A DNA stretch of 64,000 nucleotides, taken from the NCBI GenBank assembly GCA_029227815.1, contig CP118523.1, forward strand, positions 3,224,001 through 3,288,000, given 5' to 3'. The number at the start of each line of letters is the position of its first letter. The first letter of the stretch is position 1. Made by a program: the position numbers and the translations under genes. Below the pieces are notes generated by a model. That model saw only the letters and a list, made by a program, of their open reading frames with translations, made no database searches and was not told the DNA's origin. This DNA is from Clostridiaceae bacterium M8S5 (GTDB taxonomy: Bacteria > Bacillota > Clostridia > Tissierellales > MCWD3). Shown here piece after piece: positions 17,916 to 26,803 of the stretch.

Positions 17916-18830
17916 ATTATCAAATTTTATTTATTTAAACAAAAAAATAATTCTAGTTATTATCCACATATACTTGTAACAATTTTTATATTCATAATAA
18001 TTCTATTAACATCATCTATTCTATCTTTTCTTATTAGTCCATACATAAAGAAATTTATACCATCTAAAACTGGTTTGATAAGTAGGAGTATTAATTTTTC
18101 TATTTTATCATTAGCAGTTCCCTTTGGTTTAATTATATTGCTCGTCTTTTTATTTGCTATCTTTATCGAAAAAAGAGGAATTTGTACCCTTGGCTTTAAT
18201 ACTAAAAATAAACCTCTCAAAAAGTATTTTATAGGCTTTGTGGTTGCAGTAGCTATGATTATGATATGTACATTATTTCTATTGTTAACTAATAATATCA
18301 AGCTAAATACAACTCCTAGAAGCTATACTGGATTAAATGCTATATGGGGTGTTTTAATTGTTTTGTTCGGATGGGTAATTCAAGGTGCTTCTGAAGAAAT
18401 ATTAGTTAGAGGATGGTTTATGACATCGGTTGGTATTAGGTACAATGCTATTAGTGCTATTACTCTATCATCACTATTATTTGCGTTGATTCATATAGGC
18501 AATGACAATCTAACTATTCTTTCTATTGTTAATCTTTTAATATTTAGTGTTTTTGCATCTATTTATTGTTTACTAGACAAAAGCATTTGGGGTATATGTG
18601 GTTTTCACACTGCTTGGAATTGGGCTCAAGGTAACATTGTAGGCTTTGAAGTAAGTGGAACTACTCCTGCTGGTGGAATGTTACTAGATTTTGAAAACAT
18701 AGGCTCTGACTGGCTAACTGGAGGTAGTTTTGGACTTGAAGGTGGAGTTACTGTTACTGCTATCTTTGCTTTGAGTATTGTAGGGATGTTGGTTTATATG
18801 TTTAAATTTAAAAGCAGATTTATTGAATAG
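17916..18830 (+). CDS. CPBP-family intramembrane metalloprotease
   Basis: About 304 residues with seven or eight membrane helices. CPBP/Abi motifs are ASEEILVRGWF (EExxxR), FALIHIGND and GFHTAWNWAQGN. Probably cleaves membrane substrates, or acts in peptide immunity as some relatives do. The start is unusual. GAGGAGGTG (17904-17912) is spaced for ATT 17916 or ATC 17919, while the only canonical codon nearby, GTG 17910, overlaps the ribosome binding site. Divergent from bioB. Confidence 0.8.
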   Translation: MIKFYLFKQKNNSSYYPHILVTIFIFIIILLTSSILSFLISPYIKKFIPSKTGLISRSINFSILSLAVPFGLIILLVFLFAIFIEKRGICTLGFNTKNKPLKKYFIGFVVAVAMIMICTLFLLLTNNIKLNTTPRSYTGLNAIWGVLIVLFGWVIQGASEEILVRGWFMTSVGIRYNAISAITLSSLLFALIHIGNDNLTILSIVNLLIFSVFASIYCLLDKSIWGICGFHTAWNWAQGNIVGFEVSGTTPAGGMLLDFENIGSDWLTGGSFGLEGGVTVTAIFALSIVGMLVYMFKFKSRFIE

Positions 18831-18906
18831 TTTTAATATCAACTTGATGCTTAACGTATTAAGAGTGTAAAAAGTTACTTATTGCAAAAAGTAATATACT
18901 AGTAAA

Positions 18907-19022
18907 GGGAAATCTAAGATAAACTTTGCGGTGTAGTAGAGGAGCTGTTTCTAACTATTTAACTAGAGCTTTGAAGAAACAGCTCCTCAAATTTACCTAC
19001 AAGTAAAATCTCTTAATTTCCC
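18907..19022. repeat. Long imperfect palindrome
   Basis: Arms run from GGGAAATC to ATTTCCC. The inner 13-bp stem is perfect (GAGGAGCTGTTTC 18939-18951 with GAAACAGCTCCTC 18976-18988), and TGTAG/CTACA and AGAT/ATCT pair further out. May be a structured RNA, a terminator or a remnant of a mobile element. Confidence 0.6.
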
Positions 19023-19260
19023 AAGTAAATTGATCAGTTATAATTTTTTATGGTAGTTAATTTGGATCACGGTTTTGATAGATATACCCTGTGGCAAAAC
19101 AAGAGCTGGACTGCACAGTCGTTATTTTGCAATTTGGGTGCTGATATTTCATATTGGTGTTGTCTACAATAAACTATCGAGGTCTAATGATGACTTTCCC
19201 GACGAGCTAAGGTGGTGGGATGTGCAGAAGACTTTCCAAGAAATTCTTTGATTTTAAATT
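19023..19260. other. Unexplained structured-looking region between convergent genes
   Basis: Visibly richer in G and C than its surroundings. Contains nested complementarity, for instance GACTG / CAGTC inside GCAAAA / TTTTGC (19094-19133), and repeats of GACTTTCC. A 40-codon frame at ~19050 has no ribosome binding site. No known family was recognised. Confidence 0.35.
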
Positions 19261-19277
19261 TTTACTATTGTCTTACT

Positions 19278-20276
19278 TTATTTATTCAATACGCTTATAC
19301 CATCTGCCCAATACACTCTTTCATCAATAGGTCTAAACATACGATATGCAACTGGTTTGAATCCTTCTTTTGGCCAAAAATTAGATGAACTTAAATTGGC
19401 AATTCTCCAATCAGCAATAGCATTTTCGAATCCTTGTTCTATAGCTCTGTTAAACATTAACTTAGTAAGTATGTCGCCAACACCAGTTCCTCTACTTTTT
19501 TCTATAGTTCCACCAATAGATATTTCTAAAGATTTTTCAGGAATCATCATATTTGAGTTATTCTCTTCTATATTAGCACATTGAAATCCTAATAATTTAC
19601 TATCATTATAAGCAAGTAAAACAATTGCATCTTCATCATCTGGCAACTCTCCATAACCATCTCTTATTTGTGCTACTTTTTCTGGTAATCCGGCAGCGTA
19701 AGTTGGTGATCCAGCTTGATAAGAGTATATAAGATTAGAAATTTTTCTTAACTCCTGTGAATCGTTTTCATCTGCTTGTCTGATAACCAAATTCTCTGGA
19801 ATACTAACCTCTGCTTTTGATAAGCCAGTTATTCCATATACTTGTTGAAATGCAAAACTAAGTTTTAACCACGAATCTACTACTTCTTTATGACCAGCTG
19901 GGACTTCTATGTAGTGGGATAGCGCTCCATTTTCCACCCATATTTTTGCTATTTCAGCATAAAGTTTTCTATATAATTCAGGTGTTTCTGTATCTGCTAT
20001 TGCTAAGCCCTCATAGCTTACAAATGCGCATCTGCCAACCATACCATCGGTCTTAATATTTGATAGTAAAAATCCTAATAAATTATTATTTTCATATGCA
20101 CATATTCCTTTAACATAACTACTCTCCATCAATTCATAAAGTATTTTTTCTGTATGCTTACTGTCTTCGAATTCTCTTTTTAATGAGGGGAAAATATCCC
20201 TTTCTTTTCTATGCCTATTTGCCAATAATTTCGATGCTTGAATTACATCTTCTTTGTTAAATTCTCGAAATTTCAA
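19278..20276 (-). CDS. Tandem GNAT acetyltransferase
   Basis: 332 residues with two GNAT-like halves. The N-terminal one begins LKFREFNKEDVIQASKLLAN. The C-terminal one holds ISIGGTIEKSRGTGVGDILT (acetyl-CoA loop) and ANLSSSNFWPKEGFKP. Substrate unknown. The GTG at 20285 lies within AAGGAG, so TTG 20276 is preferred. Single gene. Confidence 0.8.
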   Translation of the reverse strand: MKFREFNKEDVIQASKLLANRHRKERDIFPSLKREFEDSKHTEKILYELMESSYVKGICAYENNNLLGFLLSNIKTDGMVGRCAFVSYEGLAIADTETPELYRKLYAEIAKIWVENGALSHYIEVPAGHKEVVDSWLKLSFAFQQVYGITGLSKAEVSIPENLVIRQADENDSQELRKISNLIYSYQAGSPTYAAGLPEKVAQIRDGYGELPDDEDAIVLLAYNDSKLLGFQCANIEENNSNMMIPEKSLEISIGGTIEKSRGTGVGDILTKLMFNRAIEQGFENAIADWRIANLSSSNFWPKEGFKPVAYRMFRPIDERVYWADGISVLNK

Positions 20277-20449
20277 TAATGTCACTCCTTAAACATATTT
20301 TGTTTAACTTACAAGTTCAGACTTGATCTACTCCATCAAAAACTAATGTCTAAAAGAATACTCATTGATGTGTCCAGAAAAACCGTCTGAATATAATATT
20401 CCAGCCCTTTCCAAATAAATATTGTTAACTTATATTCTATGATATTTTA

Positions 20450-20544
20450 TATCTCTAGCATATCCTCACTCTTCATAACCTTGACCTGTACATCTTTTAC
20501 TCCACTCTTAAATTCTTTTACTTCTATCACAGGAAATGTATCAT
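20450..20544 (-). pseudogene. Duplicated 3' fragment of the UPF0173 hydrolase gene
   Basis: Nearly identical to 20991-21093, the last ~30 codons of the metallo-hydrolase gene, except for a 6-bp deletion and a few substitutions. The two copies bracket the small membrane-protein gene. A trace of a local duplication or recombination event. Confidence 0.85.
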
Positions 20545-20664
20545 CGTTTATATCATAAGTATTATAATTAATACCATTAAAAGCAAAATGCCCTTTGCAA
20601 TTTTGGTCAACCAGCTATTTTCATAGTAAGCAGCTTTTTCTTTTCTTTTTATTCTAATACAGTT

Positions 20665-20925
20665 CTAAGTACCCTCTCTATGCCTTACCTTATTCTTAAA
20701 ATAAAAAATAGTGGTTATTGTAGCTATTAAAAAAAGTCCGTTTATCCAAACACTTGTCTTGCCTTCAAACTTTAATTTATTTATAAGAAATATATACCAA
20801 CAAAATATATAACATAATCTCAATATAATAAATGTTCTAGTTTTCATTTTATAAAATATAAAGTTATCATAAACAAATATAAGAATAGCATTAATAATGA
20901 GTATTATAATATGTGTCTTATCCAA
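20665..20925 (-). CDS. Small membrane protein, frame continues after TAG
   Basis: 86 residues with three predicted membrane helices (IIILIINAILIFVYDNFIFY and others). TTG 20925 follows AGAGGTG. The frame stops at TAG (20665-20667) but stays open for 38 more codons to TAA at 20548, adding a charged stretch (RIKRKEKAAYYENSW) and another membrane helix (GILLLMVLIIILMI). The full protein was probably ~125 residues, so this is a nonsense mutant or a readthrough gene. Family not recognised. Confidence 0.55.
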   Translation of the reverse strand: MDKTHIIILIINAILIFVYDNFIFYKMKTRTFIILRLCYIFCWYIFLINKLKFEGKTSVWINGLFLIATITTIFYFKNKVRHREGT

Positions 20926-20989
20926 AAATCTTCACCTCTATCACGATGTATCATTCCTTTAGATATTCTTAATATATATATATAATATA

Positions 20990-21670
20990 CTATATTTCTA
21001 GCATATCCTCACTATTCATAACCTTGACCTGTACATCTTTCACTCCACTCTTAAATTCTTTTACTTCTACTTCTATCACAGGAAATGTATCATAGTGCAT
21101 CGGCACAACTGTTTTTGGTTTGATAAAGTCTACTGCCCTTATGGCATCTTGTATATCCATCGTGAAGTTACCTCCTATTGGCAGTAATGCCACATCTATG
21201 TTCTCATATTCTAATAACTTCATATCCATTGTAAGACCTGTATCCCCTGCATGGTATACTTTTTTGCCATCTACTCCTATTACATAACCACAGGCAGTTC
21301 CCCCATTTATCACTGTACCATCTGGTTGCTCTATCCCACCACCATGAAGTGCGGGAGTCATTTTAACTGTTCCAAAATCAAAGCCAAACCTTCCTCCTAT
21401 ATGCATTGTGTGTACTGATAGTCCTTCTTTAGCTAAATATAGCCCTAATTCATATGGACATACTATCAGTGAATTGTTTGCTTTTGCGAGAGCTACTGTA
21501 TCTCCTAAGTGATCCCCATGACCATGCGTCAAGAAAATATGTGTTATGTCTTTTAAATCTTCTACTTTTACGGTACACTTTGGATTACCACTTATAAAAG
21601 GATCTATTAATGCTTTTATTTTATCTCCTTCTAATAAAAATGCTGAATGACCTAAATAAGTTATCTTCAT
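20990..21670 (-). CDS. Metal-dependent hydrolase, UPF0173 family
   Basis: 226 residues of metallo-beta-lactamase fold: MKITYLGHSAFLL, FLTHGHGDHLGDT (HxHxDH), VYHAGDTGLTMDM and VVPMHYDTFPVIE. This is the UPF0173/UlaG-like pattern; the substrate is not known. It follows the LUD-domain gene by 12 bp and may share its transcript. Confidence 0.85.
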   Translation of the reverse strand: MKITYLGHSAFLLEGDKIKALIDPFISGNPKCTVKVEDLKDITHIFLTHGHGDHLGDTVALAKANNSLIVCPYELGLYLAKEGLSVHTMHIGGRFGFDFGTVKMTPALHGGGIEQPDGTVINGGTACGYVIGVDGKKVYHAGDTGLTMDMKLLEYENIDVALLPIGGNFTMDIQDAIRAVDFIKPKTVVPMHYDTFPVIEVEVKEFKSGVKDVQVKVMNSEDMLEI

Positions 21671-21681
21671 ATTCTCACTCC

Positions 21682-22323
21682 TTAGTATCCTAGGTTTTGG
21701 TTAACTATTATTACGTGTATTCTGTCTTTATCGTAATCCCCTTTAATTACAACGTATTTTCTACATATTCTATCTTTGCTTAAACAGTCTACACATTCTC
21801 CTACTTTGGTACAAGGGGTCTGTTTATCTATTCTTTTGGCATTTGCTGGTGCTGCTATTTTAGCGTTTCTATTTATTGCTTCCTGCATTGTATCTACTAG
21901 TTTGTTTACACCTACCACAAATATTACTTTATCTGGACCAAATATTGTTGCAGCTACTCTATTTCCATTTCCATCTACATTGTATATTTCTCCTTTTGTT
22001 GTAAGTGCATTAGCACTTGTTAAGTAGCCATCTGCAAAGAATGCTTTTCTGTATATTTCTTTTTTATCCTCAGCTGTTAAGCCTTTAACTTCTCTATCTA
22101 GAAAATTATATCTTCCCTTTCTTAAATAATCCATAACACCTGTTTCTTTTAGAGTTATCGAACCTCCTGCCGTAACTGTATCACCTTCTTTTAATATTTT
22201 TTCTATTATTTCTATAGCGTCGTTTCCATCTTCTACTAAATAGCCATTAATATTTCCTTTTGCTAAGTTTTCTATTGTTTTTTTTGCTCTACATTGATTT
22301 ACAAATTTCATATTATCATCCAT
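21682..22323 (-). CDS. LUD-domain (lactate utilisation, LutC/YkgG-type) protein
   Basis: 213 residues with the LUD core (EGDTVTAGGSITLKETGVMD ... FFADGYLTSANALTTKGEI) and a Cys-containing tail (TPCTKVGECVDCLSKDRIC, ~165-183) that may hold a metal. ATG 22323 follows AAGGAGGTAGTG. Without lutA and lutB alongside, its role in lactate oxidation is unproven. Confidence 0.75.
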   Translation of the reverse strand: MDDNMKFVNQCRAKKTIENLAKGNINGYLVEDGNDAIEIIEKILKEGDTVTAGGSITLKETGVMDYLRKGRYNFLDREVKGLTAEDKKEIYRKAFFADGYLTSANALTTKGEIYNVDGNGNRVAATIFGPDKVIFVVGVNKLVDTMQEAINRNAKIAAPANAKRIDKQTPCTKVGECVDCLSKDRICRKYVVIKGDYDKDRIHVIIVNQNLGY

Positions 22324-22399
22324 AATCACTACCTCCTTTAAATGATTGTCCTTAAAATATATATTGTACTAATTAGTCTGATTTCCTCTAATTATATTA

Positions 22400-22429
22400 A
22401 AAAGGAGCTATGTTTTTTCTATAGCTCCT
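22400..22429 (-). terminator. Terminator of the UvrA-like gene
   Basis: Stem AGGAGCTAT / ATAGCTCCT with a 9-nt loop, followed by TTTTT on the minus strand. Confidence 0.85.
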
Positions 22430-22444
22430 CGTGTAAAAGTTTTA

Positions 22445-25318
22445 TCAGTTTTCAAGTACTTCCTTTAAAAATCTACCTGTTACAGACTCTGAAGATTGTG
22501 CAATTTCCTCTGGCGTTCCCTCAGCTATTACTATTCCACCCTTTTTCCCACCTGTTGGGCCTAGGTCTATGATATGATCTGCCATCTTTAGTACTTCAAG
22601 ATTATGCTCTATAATTAGCATTGAGTGACCTTTTTCAATAAACAGCTTTAAACAGTTTAACAATTTTTTTATATCTGATATATGTAGCCCAGTTGTAGGC
22701 TCGTCTAGAATATATATGTTATGTTTACCTCTTTTTATCTTACCTAGCTCTGATGAAAGCTTAATCCTTTGTGCTTCTCCTCCTGAAAGTGTTGTAGAGG
22801 GTTGAGATAGTTTAATATATCCTAATCCTAATTGATTCATAATATCTAGTTTATAGTGAATATTTCTCTTTTCTTTAAAAAACTCTGTTGCTTCTTCTAC
22901 GCTCATATTCAGCACTTCATATATGTTTTTATCCCTATACTTAATATCCAGAACTTCTTTTTTATACCTTTTACCTTTACATATTGGACAAACAACTTCT
23001 ACATCGGGCATAAACTGTAGCTTTGTTACTATTCGCCCTTCTCCTTTGCAATGTTCACATCTTCCACTGCTTTTACTATTAAAGCTAAAGTTAGATATTG
23101 TAAACCCTTTTTCCTTTGATTCTTCCGTATTTGCAAATAGCTTTCTTATACTATTAAACACTCCTATATATGTTGCTGGATTTGATCTACTGCTTTTTCC
23201 TATAGGGGATTGGTCAATGTTTATGATACCATCAATATGTTCTATACCTTTTATTTCATCATGCTTGCCTGGGATTATTCTAGGGTCTTTTATACTTCTA
23301 AGTTTTTTGTAAATTATATCATTAACTAGTGTGCTCTTTCCTGACCCTGACACCCCTGATACACATACTAATACACCTAAAGGCACTTCAATATCAATTG
23401 ATTTAAGATTATTTTCTCTTGCCCCTAATACGGATAATTTTTTATCACTCTTTAACATTCTTTTTGTCGGTAAATCTATCTTTTCTTTACCACTTAAGAA
23501 TCTACCTGTTATAGATTTTTTATCTGATAAAATTTTCTCTATCTTTCCTGATTGTACTATATAACCTCCATGAAATCCTGGTCCTGGTCCAATCTCAACT
23601 ATATGATCCGCACTTTTTATCACCTGTGTGTCATGTTCTACTACTATTACTGTGTTTCCTATATCTCTAAGTTTTTTTAATACATTGATTACTTTGTCAC
23701 TATCTACAGAGTGTAATCCTATCGTAGGTTCGTCAAGTATATATATCATACCCATTAACCCTGAACTTACCTGTGTAGCAAGTCTTATTCTCTGTGCTTC
23801 TCCTCCTGATATAGTATCTGCTCTTCTGCCTATAGATATATAATCAAGTCCAACTTCTAGCAGAAGTGCTACTCTCTTTTTAATCTCTTCTACTATTGGC
23901 TCTCCAATATGTTTTTTATCTTCTCTAAACTCTAGCTTTTTAAAGAAATCATGAAGCTCGGTTAACTCCATTTGTACTAGTTGATTAATATTTTTACCGT
24001 CTATTTCTAAATTAAATCTTTGCCTTTTTAGTTTTTTCCCTCCACAATCTGGACATGTATATTCAACCATTTTCTTTCTAAACCACTCAAGAACTGATTC
24101 ATTTATTTTATCTTTTCTTATTGACTCTCTATACCAACGCTCTGTTTGATTTACATAACCACTAAACTGTATCTTTCTTCCTATCAGCCAGTGTCTTTTT
24201 TTTAATGCCGGAGGTTTCTTGATTAAAATACTCTCTCCCTTTGTTCCATAGAATAACACTTCTTTATCTTTATCTAATAAACTATCAAACGGAACATCTA
24301 AACTAAATTTATAGTGTTTTGCTATATTATACATTATGATGTCTTTGTATGTCATCTCACTTCTTCTATAATATACACTAGCATCAAATGCACCTTCGTT
24401 TATACTCTTACTCCCGTCAACTATCATCAACCTAGGGTCAGCTTTTTTAGATGTTCCTATTCCTGAGCATGTTCTACAACAACTGTTTATATTATTAAAA
24501 GAAAAGTAATGTGGTTCTATGTTTACCATTGCTATATGATGATGACAACATCCTATTTTTTTATAAAACTCATCTTTAATTCTCTGATCTATTTCTGATA
24601 ATATCTCTATCTTGAGTACATGCTCTCCGATTATATTTAGTCCTGTTTCTAATGAATTAGCAATACTTTTCTCTATAGAACTATTCACATCAAATTTATC
24701 CATCACCACATATATCTCATGTTCAGTATATTCATCTATGTCTATTTCTTGACTTATATCTATTCGTTCACCATCTATGATTAGATTATTATAACCTTTT
24801 TGTCTAATCTCATCAAATAAATATGAATACTTTTCTCCATATATCTTGTATACTGGTGCTAAAAATTCTATTTTTGTCCCTATAGGCAAAGATAGTACTG
24901 TTTCTATAATCTGCCCAGATGTCTTTATATCAAATTCATTGTTACAGTGTGGACATTTCACTCTTCCAACTGTAGCATATAATAGTCTCATATAATCATA
25001 TATATCAGTCATTGTTCCAACTGTAGATCTTGGATTAACAAGCCCTCGTTTTTGCTCTATAGCTATAACTGGTGATAGTCCTTGTATGAAATCAACGTCT
25101 GGCTTTTTCTGCTGAACTATTCTGCTACGTGAAAACACTGGTAATGAATCTAAGAACTTTCTTTGTCCTTCTCCATAGATGATATCAAATGCAAGTGATG
25201 ATTTGCCTGAACCACTTACACCTGTTATAACCGTCAATTTGTCTCTAGGTATATTGATATCTATATTCTTTAGATTGTGATGTTTGGCTCCTTTTATTTC
25301 TATATGCTTTTTAATCAT
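22445..25318 (-). CDS. UvrA paralogue (excinuclease ABC subunit A-like ATPase)
   Basis: 957 residues with two ABC ATPase modules: Walker A GVSGSGKSSLAFD (~32) and GVSGSGKSTLVND (~620), signature motifs ISGGEAQRIRL and LSGGEAQRIKL, and Walker B IYILDEPT twice. Zinc-binding pairs CPHC, CPDC, CEHC and CPIC are present. The segment after Walker A reads SLPVFSRSRIVQQKKPDVDF rather than the canonical UvrA form (SLSAYARQFL), so it is probably a second UvrA involved in drug or DNA-damage resistance, not the housekeeping copy. Single gene with its own terminator. Confidence 0.8.
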   Translation of the reverse strand: MIKKHIEIKGAKHHNLKNIDINIPRDKLTVITGVSGSGKSSLAFDIIYGEGQRKFLDSLPVFSRSRIVQQKKPDVDFIQGLSPVIAIEQKRGLVNPRSTVGTMTDIYDYMRLLYATVGRVKCPHCNNEFDIKTSGQIIETVLSLPIGTKIEFLAPVYKIYGEKYSYLFDEIRQKGYNNLIIDGERIDISQEIDIDEYTEHEIYVVMDKFDVNSSIEKSIANSLETGLNIIGEHVLKIEILSEIDQRIKDEFYKKIGCCHHHIAMVNIEPHYFSFNNINSCCRTCSGIGTSKKADPRLMIVDGSKSINEGAFDASVYYRRSEMTYKDIIMYNIAKHYKFSLDVPFDSLLDKDKEVLFYGTKGESILIKKPPALKKRHWLIGRKIQFSGYVNQTERWYRESIRKDKINESVLEWFRKKMVEYTCPDCGGKKLKRQRFNLEIDGKNINQLVQMELTELHDFFKKLEFREDKKHIGEPIVEEIKKRVALLLEVGLDYISIGRRADTISGGEAQRIRLATQVSSGLMGMIYILDEPTIGLHSVDSDKVINVLKKLRDIGNTVIVVEHDTQVIKSADHIVEIGPGPGFHGGYIVQSGKIEKILSDKKSITGRFLSGKEKIDLPTKRMLKSDKKLSVLGARENNLKSIDIEVPLGVLVCVSGVSGSGKSTLVNDIIYKKLRSIKDPRIIPGKHDEIKGIEHIDGIINIDQSPIGKSSRSNPATYIGVFNSIRKLFANTEESKEKGFTISNFSFNSKSSGRCEHCKGEGRIVTKLQFMPDVEVVCPICKGKRYKKEVLDIKYRDKNIYEVLNMSVEEATEFFKEKRNIHYKLDIMNQLGLGYIKLSQPSTTLSGGEAQRIKLSSELGKIKRGKHNIYILDEPTTGLHISDIKKLLNCLKLFIEKGHSMLIIEHNLEVLKMADHIIDLGPTGGKKGGIVIAEGTPEEIAQSSESVTGRFLKEVLEN

Positions 25319-25336
25319 TCAACCACTCCTATCCTT

Positions 25337-26641
25337 CTATAGAAATATATCAATGTCTTTATTGCTTAGGAAATAAGCTGGTTCATATACTATTGTATTA
25401 CCCTTTTTAGTTATTCTAATTTCTGACATGTCTTTAACTAAGATTCCTTCGTCGCACAACCATTCGCACACTTCACATATTACGTTTGCATTAAGAGCGT
25501 TTTTAAAATCCTGCGCTATCATTGATAAGGGTTTCATTTTATTGGTACTATCAAAATAATCTAATACAGTCTTACATATTACTTCTACATTCTCACGGAG
25601 GTAAGCATATATCATATCTATTGCTTGAGATATGTTTATGCTGTTTTTTTTCTGATCCATAAGCCCGATGTAAAGCTTGTCGATTAAAGGATTTTTGTAC
25701 TTCAACGCTTGTAATATGACCTCTCTTGATGGTACTCCATCATTCATTATTACTTCTATTGATGCGATATACCTCAGAGCCTCTGTTATCCAAAGATATG
25801 CATATCTGACATCACTTTTAACTTTCAGCCATTTTTCAGCTTTGTATATTCTACATAGTATGTACGCAATATTGTTCATCAGCATGACAGATTTATCTTT
25901 TTCTGGGGAATTATCATTATTACTGATTTCTTCAAATAATTCTCTTATTGACTCATCTTTACAATATATCATAGTGCTTAATGAATAGTATGAATAAAAA
26001 AAAGATGATTTAAGACTTTTGTTGAGAAGTCCTTTAAAGTCACTTCTCGTTATTACATGTCCATCTACATATATGTCTTCTTCTAATAAACATATCTCTG
26101 ATTTTAGTTTGCAACCATCATTGACTATAATAGATATGTCTATATCTGATTTTTCCCAAACTTGATCATATGATAAGCTACCTGATATTATCACTGCCAG
26201 TATATTTTTATCCTGTTTCAATCTATTACATAACCGTTCTACCGCTTTCATGTACTTTTTTTGCAAGTCACTATTAGCAAAACTCACCTTCCAAAAATTT
26301 ATTGGTATTGCATGTGTATTTAGTTTTCTATACGCAGTAGGTGTTATATCAAACGTTCTTTTAAATGCTCTCGTAAATGTCTCATGCGAATTGAAGCCAT
26401 ACTCTGTTGCAATATCTAATATCTTTTTATCTGTTTCTATTATTTCATTTGCTATAACTGCTAATTTCCTTTTCCTTATGTAATCACTGATTGGTATTCC
26501 TACTATTGACTGAAAGATTCTATGAAAATGATGGGATGAATAAAAACACATTTGAGCTAATTTGTCTAAAGATATCTCATCTTTTATGTTACTCTCGATA
26601 TACTCAAGAGTTTTTTGAATTCTACTATAATAATCTGACAT
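25337..26641 (-). CDS. AraC-type regulator fused to a nucleotidyltransferase-like domain
   Basis: 434 residues. An AraC/XylS DNA-binding domain is at the N-terminus (residues ~5-105: SLDKLAQMCFYSSHHFHRIF, IATEYGFNSHETFTRAFKRT). A polymerase-beta-like nucleotidyltransferase region follows (~145-175), with GSLSYDQVWEKSDIDISIIV, i.e. GS-x(n)-D-x-D. The rest is helical, as in aminoglycoside adenylyltransferase-like proteins. The order is unusual because AraC domains are normally C-terminal to sensors. ATG 26641 behind GGTTGGTG. A 12-bp inverted repeat lies in its promoter. Confidence 0.75.
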   Translation of the reverse strand: MSDYYSRIQKTLEYIESNIKDEISLDKLAQMCFYSSHHFHRIFQSIVGIPISDYIRKRKLAVIANEIIETDKKILDIATEYGFNSHETFTRAFKRTFDITPTAYRKLNTHAIPINFWKVSFANSDLQKKYMKAVERLCNRLKQDKNILAVIISGSLSYDQVWEKSDIDISIIVNDGCKLKSEICLLEEDIYVDGHVITRSDFKGLLNKSLKSSFFYSYYSLSTMIYCKDESIRELFEEISNNDNSPEKDKSVMLMNNIAYILCRIYKAEKWLKVKSDVRYAYLWITEALRYIASIEVIMNDGVPSREVILQALKYKNPLIDKLYIGLMDQKKNSINISQAIDMIYAYLRENVEVICKTVLDYFDSTNKMKPLSMIAQDFKNALNANVICEVCEWLCDEGILVKDMSEIRITKKGNTIVYEPAYFLSNKDIDIFL

Positions 26642-26679
26642 TAATATCACCAACCTTTATGTAAAAGTATAACACAAAT

Positions 26680-26709
26680 ATATCAAGTATTCTTGACAAT
26701 ACTTGATAT
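26680..26709. promoter_or_regulatory. Inverted repeat upstream of the AraC-fusion gene
   Basis: Perfect 12-bp arms ATATCAAGTATT / AATACTTGATAT around CTTGAC, ahead of a TATACT -10 box on the minus strand. Probable operator for self-regulation. Confidence 0.6.
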
Positions 26710-26776
26710 ATCTCTATATCTTGATTTTTCAATGATTGTAAGTGATTTTTTTCTATTATCTTCATTTCTTGACATA

Positions 26777-26798
26777 CAAAAAAAGAGACTTTCGTCTC
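26777..26798 (-). terminator. Terminator of the TPR gene
   Basis: Stem GAGAC / GTCTC around GAAA, followed by a run of seven T on the minus strand. Confidence 0.8.
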
Positions 26799-26803
26799 AT
26801 ACA

